Shown: positions 7,379 through 11,836 of the stretch, in pieces
How positions within the stretch are numbered: position 1 is the stretch's first letter
Layout of the letters: every line of letters begins with the position of its first letter
Source: Methanomicrobiales archaeon
Lineage (GTDB): Archaea; Halobacteriota; Methanomicrobia; Methanomicrobiales; JACTUA01
NCBI GenBank assembly: GCA_028678905.1
Contig: JAJRCO010000166.1
Coordinates: 1-11,836 of the forward strand
Length of the DNA: 11,836 nucleotides
Direction of reading: 5' to 3'
Position numbers and translations under genes: made by a program
The notes under the pieces: generated by a model
What the model was told of the DNA's origin: nothing
Seen by the model: the letters and a program-made list of their open reading frames with translations, nothing else
Database searches by the model: none

Positions 7379-9133
7379 ATGATTGGATTCGGCAGGGAGA
7401 TCAGTACCTATTCCTGTGCGAAGAGCAAAGAATTTCTCCTGTCTGCGGAAGGAAGCTACTGTTCCCAGTCCCTCGCCGGCAACACCCGCAAGTATCACGG
7501 CCTGCTGGTACATCGCGGCCGGGTTCTCTTCTCCACCTGTGACGAATTTCTCAACGGGGAGCGCATCTCCGTCGCGTCCTACGCCGGAACGGTACAGGAT
7601 AAAGGCCTCCGCCATCGGTACGGGTTCTCTCTGTACCCTCCCCGCTTTTTCTATGCGGTGGGGGGTGCGGTACTGTGCAAAACAATTGAGTTTGATGGTC
7701 AATGCCATCTCCGGTACACCCTGTGGGGAGAGGGAGAGCTGCGGATAGTCCCGCTGGTGACAGACCGGTCAATACATGATACCCGGGGCACTCCGGATAT
7801 CGCTGGACGTCCGACTGTCACCGGTGTGCAGATGGATCACCTGACCCTCAGCGGGGATGGGTGCACTTTCACCCCCGGCCCGAATTGGTACAGGAACGTG
7901 TGGTATGAGGAGGATTTTGCACGCGGGTTTGCCTGCCAGGAGGCTCTTTATACACCGGGATGCTTTGAAACACGGGGAAGGAACTGGAGTGCATCCCTTC
8001 ACGCAGCAGTCCCTGGCGGGGAACCGCCCCACCCATCCGATCACCGGGTTCCCCGGGATCCTCTCTCCTGTCTCCGCACCGCGGCCAGGGACTTCCTGGT
8101 CGGGGAAACCCTCATCGCCGGCTATCACTGGTTTCCTGAGTCCTGGGGCAGGGATACCTTTGTGAGTCTTCCGGGCCTTCTTCTGACTCAGGAGATGTTT
8201 CGGGAAGCAGAGGTGGTCTTTCGTTATTTTGCCCGCAGGATGAAGAGGGGGCTCATTCCCAACCGTATCCCCGACTCTTACCATTCCAGCGATGCGACTC
8301 TCTGGTTTGTATGGGCGCTCGGCGAGTACGAACGGTATGGGGGGCGGCGGGCGTTTATTGCGGAGATGAAGCCATACCTGGAGGAGATCATGGCCAGGTA
8401 CGGGGAGAGTGAAATAGCATCCCTGGACGGGGACCTGATTCGGGTGACTCCGCAGAGCACCTGGATGGATACCGCATGGACACCTCGGGAGGGAAAACCG
8501 GTGGAGATAAACGCACTCTGGATTCATGCCCTCACCTATGCGACGGTGTGCGATCTCGAGACACCGGTGCGTCCGCAGAGCGCCCGGAGATCTTTTGGAC
8601 GCTTCTGGAACGAAGAGAAGGGTTATTTTTGTGATCGCATCGATCCAGTCGACACCACCTTGAGGCCGAATCAGATCTTTGCTCTTTCGCTCGGGCTCGC
8701 CAATCCGGAACAGGAAACACGAACGCTGGAAGTTATTCGGAAACACCTGCTCACCCCGTACGGACTGCGCACTCTGGCACCGGGAGAGCCGGGCTACCAG
8801 GGGTGTTATGCGGGGGATGCGAGCTATCACAACGGTTCCGTGTGGCCCTGGCTCCTGGGTCCCTATGTGCAAGCCTCCCTCCACGCCGGAGGGAATCCGA
8901 ATCTGCTGCGGATCCTTCTCCAGCCACTCTTTACCCACCTGTACGATGCCGGCCTGGGCACCGTTTCTGAATATTTTGACGGCGACCCTCCTCATTTACC
9001 ACGGGGCTGTATCGCCCAGGCGTGGAGTGTTGCCGAGGTCCTCCGGGGCCACCGCCTGATCGAAGACACGATCGGGAACAACACCTCTCTGAATTCGTCC
9101 GGGCTTGCAGGATCTTATCATGATCCTTCCTGA
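7379..9133 (+). CDS. Glycogen debranching enzyme (amylo-alpha-1,6-glucosidase, GH133)
   Basis: A 584-residue enzyme with two recognisable parts. The N-terminal beta-rich domain includes NTRKYHGLLV (35-44), the hallmark of the GDE N-terminal family. From about 230 comes an (alpha/alpha)6 barrel with WFPESWGRDTF (251-261), IPNRIPD (293-299), STWMDT (360-365), KPVEINALW (373-381), RPNQIFALS (429-437), GDASYHNGSVWPW (479-491) and GTVSEYFDG (527-535). By analogy with eukaryotic debranching enzyme, D364 is the likely general acid and E531 the base. It removes alpha-1,6-linked glucose at branch points of the polymer made by the upstream synthases. A purine stretch (GAGGAG, 7371-7376) sits unusually close to the ATG, only two nt away. 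The start is otherwise supported by the family N-terminus beginning at once. Last gene of the operon. Confidence 0.92.
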   Translation: MIGFGREISTYSCAKSKEFLLSAEGSYCSQSLAGNTRKYHGLLVHRGRVLFSTCDEFLNGERISVASYAGTVQDKGLRHRYGFSLYPPRFFYAVGGAVLCKTIEFDGQCHLRYTLWGEGELRIVPLVTDRSIHDTRGTPDIAGRPTVTGVQMDHLTLSGDGCTFTPGPNWYRNVWYEEDFARGFACQEALYTPGCFETRGRNWSASLHAAVPGGEPPHPSDHRVPRDPLSCLRTAARDFLVGETLIAGYHWFPESWGRDTFVSLPGLLLTQEMFREAEVVFRYFARRMKRGLIPNRIPDSYHSSDATLWFVWALGEYERYGGRRAFIAEMKPYLEEIMARYGESEIASLDGDLIRVTPQSTWMDTAWTPREGKPVEINALWIHALTYATVCDLETPVRPQSARRSFGRFWNEEKGYFCDRIDPVDTTLRPNQIFALSLGLANPEQETRTLEVIRKHLLTPYGLRTLAPGEPGYQGCYAGDASYHNGSVWPWLLGPYVQASLHAGGNPNLLRILLQPLFTHLYDAGLGTVSEYFDGDPPHLPRGCIAQAWSVAEVLRGHRLIEDTIGNNTSLNSSGLAGSYHDPS

Positions 9134-9313
9134 GTACACAGGTCGGATCTTCCACCCCTTCTTTGGCTCCATAATAGCGCAGCAGTGCATTCCACCGGAT
9201 AGGCGGCGAAAAAACCGATATCCAGAGAAAGTATCAAACTCCAGGATATCAGACCGGGCAAAAATCACCTCCTGAACCGATATCCCTGCTTCGCGTTACC
9301 CGTTATCTCTACC
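9134..9313. other. Convergent intergenic region with three GATATCC elements
   Basis: A 180-nt non-coding gap between the convergent debranching and GalT-like genes. The 11-bp AACCGATATCC occurs twice in the same orientation (9213-9223 and 9275-9285), with an inverted GGATATC between them (9244-9250). On the minus strand both copies of GGATATCGGTT lie just before T-tracts (T6 at 9214-9209; T5 at 9264-9260). The arrangement looks like tandem terminators for the minus-strand gene. Confidence 0.5.
9209..9250 (-). terminator. Intrinsic-type terminator of the GalT-like gene
   Basis: Read on the minus strand, GATATCC (9250-9244) pairs with GGATATC (9223-9217). The loop can add three inner pairs (GAG/CTC). 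The stem is followed by GG and six T (9214-9209). It lies about 64 nt beyond the stop codon of the minus-strand gene. Hairpin plus T-tract is clear in the sequence; its function is inferred. Confidence 0.55.
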
Positions 9314-10366
9314 CTACCCTTCGGAATTCTGAGCCGCGAGCGCATCCATCATCACGAAGGGATCGCTGGAGACAACGGCAGTGCCGCCGTACAGCTCCAT
9401 TCCTCCTATATCCGACGAACGGGAGAGCAAATCCCCCCGATCAACCACGCGAGCCATCACCGGGCCTGAAACATTCAACGGGGGCTGGAATATGGCGAGA
9501 TTGAAGCTGCACACCCCCAGACGGTGGTATAGAGAAAGCACCCGGGAGATCAAGGGGGGCAGATTTTCGACCGCCGGGGCGAGGATCATCATCTCCTTTT
9601 CTTTAACCGGCGTGAGGCAGGCCAGAATCCCTCCCTCCCGGTACGATCTTCCCAAGCCAAGTGCCTCGTGAAGACGGAATAAATCCTCCCCATACCCAGA
9701 CCCGAATCTCTTCCGGTACGAATCGCAGGTGTGAAGCCAATCCTCTACACTCTGGTAGGGTTCGACTGCGAGGAGCGCCTGGGCATGCCCGTGGATGATG
9801 CTTGCTCCAGCCCTCCAGAGACAGTTCCACATGAAGAATGGATAGCGGGCGCGGGGATCATACTGCTGAGCACGGAGAAACCAGGTCTGGGCGACATCAA
9901 GAAAATCCCGGATCTTCTCTTCCTCGCAGATGAAGGGGTGGTGTTGGCGAAAGATGACGAGTGCGTGCAATGCGTCGTATTTAGCGAGATTGCTCGCGGT
10001 AAGACAGAATCGCCCCTCCACCCGTCCAAATACGTCGGATGGGGTGGTCTTGAGGGGGTCACAGAAAGGGCACCCGTTACCTGCTTCCAGCTCCCGGACC
10101 GGTACCTCATCCCGACGGGCTTCCAGAGGACGCTTCGCCCGCAGTTCATTAAACAGGGTACTTTCACCAGAATGAAGATTGGTGACTCTGGTAATCTGCT
10201 GGGACCGGAAAGGTGCATACTTCGCCTCCTCCTCCCGGAGGGCCTCTGGAAGGATCAGTCTTCCTTCGTGCCGGGAGATGGTATAGATACGCCCCCATAT
10301 TTCGTGTTCTTCCGGTGACAAATTCTCCACCAGGTGCGGAAGGGCACTGATTATCCGATCGGTCAT
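9314..10366 (-). CDS. Galactose-1-phosphate uridylyltransferase/HIT-like nucleotidyltransferase
   Basis: A 350-residue soluble protein. CPFC (C99, C102) forms a zinc-binding knuckle, QHHPF contains H143, and GASIIHGHAQ (188-196) is a HIT-type active site. The spacing H143 to H192 (49) equals that of the zinc ligands H115 and H164 in E. coli GalT, so H194 corresponds to the GalT nucleophile H166, which forms a nucleotidyl-histidine intermediate. The active site reads H-G-H-A-Q instead of the usual H-P-H-G-Q. The first 50 residues are a charged extension not found in core GalT. Expected chemistry: transfer of a nucleotide monophosphate between a sugar phosphate and a nucleotide sugar, or phosphorolysis of NDP-sugar as in plant ADP-glucose phosphorylase. 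The substrate cannot be read from sequence. No Leloir pathway partner lies nearby; the glycogen operon is convergent to it. ATG at 10366 is the first start in frame with family-like sequence; only weak SD. Confidence 0.75.
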   Translation of the reverse strand: MTDRIISALPHLVENLSPEEHEIWGRIYTISRHEGRLILPEALREEEAKYAPFRSQQITRVTNLHSGESTLFNELRAKRPLEARRDEVPVRELEAGNGCPFCDPLKTTPSDVFGRVEGRFCLTASNLAKYDALHALVIFRQHHPFICEEEKIRDFLDVAQTWFLRAQQYDPRARYPFFMWNCLWRAGASIIHGHAQALLAVEPYQSVEDWLHTCDSYRKRFGSGYGEDLFRLHEALGLGRSYREGGILACLTPVKEKEMMILAPAVENLPPLISRVLSLYHRLGVCSFNLAIFQPPLNVSGPVMARVVDRGDLLSRSSDIGGMELYGGTAVVSSDPFVMMDALAAQNSEG

Positions 10367-10452
10367 CAGCTCAATTGTACGCCGGTGCAGGGATTAACCT
10401 CTTCTCTGCAGAGGATATCTTATCCATAGAGAATGATATTGGGTGCAAAATC
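10367..10452. promoter_or_regulatory. Divergent control region with 10-bp palindrome
   Basis: The 86 nt between the divergent GalT-like and HPr-kinase-like genes contain the perfect palindrome CTCTGCAGAG (10404-10413) and next to it an AT-rich GGATATCTTATCC (10413-10425) that could supply TATA-like sequence for either direction. No box A stands out on either strand. GGTG (10442-10445) is a plausible ribosome binding site seven nt before the ATG at 10453. A shared regulator site is possible, not shown. Confidence 0.35.
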
Positions 10453-11403
10453 ATGGGATACGAAGTGACCCTGATCTCTATCCAGGAGAAAGAGGCTCTG
10501 GCCGAACGCTATGCTCCCCGCGTTCAGTACGAACTCAAATCCGACGTCTACGGATGCTGCATCAAGCTGTTAACGGATAACCGATCCCTGCGTGACACGT
10601 GGTCTGAGAATCTGTATAACATGTCGCAGAACATTCGATCCCACGGACGGCTGTATGTTTTCAACGACCCTCAGGAGGAGAAGGACCAGGTATTTTACGA
10701 TCCCCAGTCGAAGACGGCATTTCTGTTGAATGTGCGGTATTATGGCTGGATAAAATCGCTGGCTCTCAGCGTGACCGGAGATATGCTGGAGGACGAACAC
10801 CGCATCTATTCGGTGCACGGCGCGTGTATCGATACCAGATGCGGCGGGATGTGCATCCTCGGTGGCTCTGGTGCCGGAAAAACCACCCAGACCTATGGTC
10901 TTCTCCGGGAACCGCGGGTCCGGGTAGTCTCAGATGACTGGTTTTTCGCACGGGTGTTTGGTGAAGACATTCTTGCCTATGGGTCGGAAAAGAATTTCTA
11001 TATCCGTGCTGATCTCGCCACAGTCTGGCCGGAGTTCCGCGATCTGGTATCTCGTGCGGAATTGGATTCGGAAGGTAGGGGAGTAGTGGACCTGCGCTGG
11101 GTGGTGGGAAAGGGCCGGATTCTACCCCTCACTACAGTACGGCGTCTGGTGCTGTTGAAACGGGATCCGTCCGATCTCCGCATCGATCGCCGTACCGGGC
11201 CGGAAGAAGCGCTGGAGATTCTGGAGCAGAATTCCTTCTTTAACCCCCATTTCCTCGTCAGAAATGAGTTCAAGACCGATCTGCGGATGCGGTTCTTCCG
11301 TGAACTTCTCGCCCGTACCGAGGCGTATATCGTGAATACCACAGGAAGCCCTGAAGAGACCCAGAGGATTATCCAGAGACTGGCTCATCTGGATAAGCAA
11401 TGA
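10453..11403 (+). CDS. HPr kinase/phosphorylase-like P-loop protein
   Basis: A 316-residue protein. ATG 10453 is chosen over an in-frame TTG at 10375, because GGTG lies seven nt upstream and the 26 extra residues would overlie the divergent promoter region. The N-terminal half (1-115) is of unknown fold. From about 120 it follows the HPr kinase catalytic pattern: YSVHGACID, GGMCILGGSGAGKTT with the Walker A loop at 137-145, and RVVSDDWFF (157-165) in the place of the LVADD motif of HPr kinase. This order (HG, short strand, P-loop, VxDD) also marks the PEP-carboxykinase-like superfold. It probably phosphorylates a protein or small molecule with ATP or PPi. The N-terminal domain and the residues around the acidic motif differ from bacterial HprK, so the target is unlikely to be HPr. 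It is transcribed away from the GalT-like gene and ends at a palindromic terminator. Confidence 0.65.
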   Translation: MGYEVTLISIQEKEALAERYAPRVQYELKSDVYGCCIKLLTDNRSLRDTWSENLYNMSQNIRSHGRLYVFNDPQEEKDQVFYDPQSKTAFLLNVRYYGWIKSLALSVTGDMLEDEHRIYSVHGACIDTRCGGMCILGGSGAGKTTQTYGLLREPRVRVVSDDWFFARVFGEDILAYGSEKNFYIRADLATVWPEFRDLVSRAELDSEGRGVVDLRWVVGKGRILPLTTVRRLVLLKRDPSDLRIDRRTGPEEALEILEQNSFFNPHFLVRNEFKTDLRMRFFRELLARTEAYIVNTTGSPEETQRIIQRLAHLDKQ

Positions 11404-11472
11404 AAGAAGATCCTCTTATTCTGAATTCATCGGTTTGGGAAGTTCAACGAGGACTGGGTATGCTGGTATGAC

Positions 11473-11500
11473 AGAGGGACCTCTGATGTGGGGTCCCTCT
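11473..11500. terminator. Shared bidirectional terminator
   Basis: AGAGGGACC (11473-11481) and GGTCCCTCT (11492-11500) form a perfect 9-bp stem with a 10-nt loop, between two convergent genes (stops at 11403 and 11514). The + strand continues TTCGTTCTCC, a modest pyrimidine tract. Symmetry and placement fit a terminator used from both sides. Confidence 0.65.
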
Positions 11501-11513
11501 TCGTTCTCCGGAT

Positions 11514-11836
11514 TTATTTGAGGTAATGAATCTCCTCTAGACGATTCACCAGCTGGCTGGTGCTGTCCTGGAACCTGCCAGGATACTCCTTCGCTTGCGG
11601 CGCCTCCTTCATTTGGATTGCCCGGAATATCGCACGGATCGCCTTACCATGGGATGGACCATACCCCCCTTCCAGCACTAGGGCAGGGGGCATTTCCAGA
11701 ATCTCCGCCAGGATATGGGTGAGCACTCCCACGTCCTCGGGTAGCATCCGCATTGAGCTGAGGGGGTCGTCGGCCAGCATATCCTGTCCCGCAGAAATAA
11801 TACAGACCTGAGGGCGGAACCGGGCAAGGACGGGGA
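11514..11836 (-). CDS. Histone deacetylase family protein, C-terminal part (5' end outside window)
   Basis: The frame runs open to the window edge on the minus strand, so only the last 106 residues are seen. They match the C-terminal part of the arginase/deacetylase superfamily (class II HDAC, AcuC, acetylpolyamine amidohydrolase). CIISAGQD (ending at 11781) corresponds to the SAGFD motif whose aspartate binds the catalytic zinc; DPLSSM follows as in DPLGGM of the family; VLEGGYG (LEGGY at 11661-11675) carries the tyrosine that stabilises the transition state. The phenylalanine of SAGFD is replaced by glutamine. The enzyme should remove acetyl groups from lysine or from a small amine or polyamine; the substrate pocket lies mostly outside the window, so this cannot be narrowed. 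The gene ends with TAA near the shared terminator and is not obviously linked to its neighbours. Confidence 0.85.
   Translation of the reverse strand, partial: PVLARFRPQVCIISAGQDMLADDPLSSMRMLPEDVGVLTHILAEILEMPPALVLEGGYGPSHGKAIRAIFRAIQMKEAPQAKEYPGRFQDSTSQLVNRLEEIHYLK

Noticed and set aside
7769..8995. 408-codon open frame on the minus strand inside the debranching enzyme gene
   Set aside because: It mirrors a strongly recognisable GH133 gene; the translation has no family motif and is rich in Pro, Arg and His, as expected of an antisense shadow in GC-rich DNA.
9134..9313. CRISPR or mobile-element remnant suggested by the repeated AACCGATATCC
   Set aside because: Only two 11-bp direct copies and one short inverted copy, with no regular spacing, no transposase and no terminal repeats; a terminator explanation is simpler.
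9731..10318. 195-codon plus-strand open frame opposite the GalT-like gene
   Set aside because: Antisense to the CPFC and HGHAQ motifs of the real gene; no family resemblance.
10375..10452. Extended TTG start for the HPr-kinase-like gene
   Set aside because: It would begin 9 nt from the start of the divergent gene and leave no promoter; ATG 10453 has a plausible ribosome binding site.

Overview
The window looks like a chromosomal segment of a methanogenic archaeon, probably of the Methanomicrobia/Methanomicrobiales type. The main reason is the run of methanogenesis marker genes (Mmp15, Mmp17, Mmp7), which occur in organisms carrying methyl-coenzyme M reductase (Mcr). The glycogen-type gene set, moderately high GC, TATA-like promoters and Shine-Dalgarno-led starts fit this. 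The order or genus is an inference; there is no rRNA or other taxonomic marker here.

Region 1 (1-3145, + strand) is a tightly packed operon cut off at its 5' end. It holds Mmp15 (a BadF/BcrA-type ATPase with a [4Fe-4S] signature), Mmp17, Mmp7, and a small AhpD/carboxymuconolactone-decarboxylase-like thiol protein. Genes abut or overlap, or are 3 nt apart. Mmp7 and Mmp17 belong to the machinery that reductively activates Mcr. A hairpin followed by T-rich sequence ends the operon near 3158-3197.

Region 2 (3146-3528) is a 383-nt non-coding region. It carries that terminator, a 9-bp inverted repeat, a good TATA-like box at 3435-3440, and a 10-bp palindrome overlapping the TATA box. I read it as the control region of the next operon.

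Region 3 (3529-9133, + strand) is an alpha-glucan (glycogen) metabolism operon: GH57 alpha-amylase-type enzyme, two tandem GT-B glycosyltransferases of the glycogen-synthase/GT4 type, and a GH133 glycogen debranching enzyme. The genes overlap by 19 and 4 nt, and the last is separated by 6 nt. Together they could build, trim and mobilise an intracellular alpha-glucan. No recognisable GlgB, GlgC or GlgP is present in the window.

Region 4 (9134-11836) holds a GalT/HIT-type nucleotidyltransferase on the minus strand, convergent with the glycogen operon and divergent from a P-loop protein resembling the catalytic domain of HPr kinase. A shared palindromic terminator then separates the latter from the 3' part of a histone-deacetylase-family gene (minus strand) that runs off the window. 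The GalT-like and HPr-kinase-like genes are the least understood proteins here. Their link to the glycogen operon is contextual inference only. I saw no tRNA, rRNA, CRISPR array, transposase or integrase.
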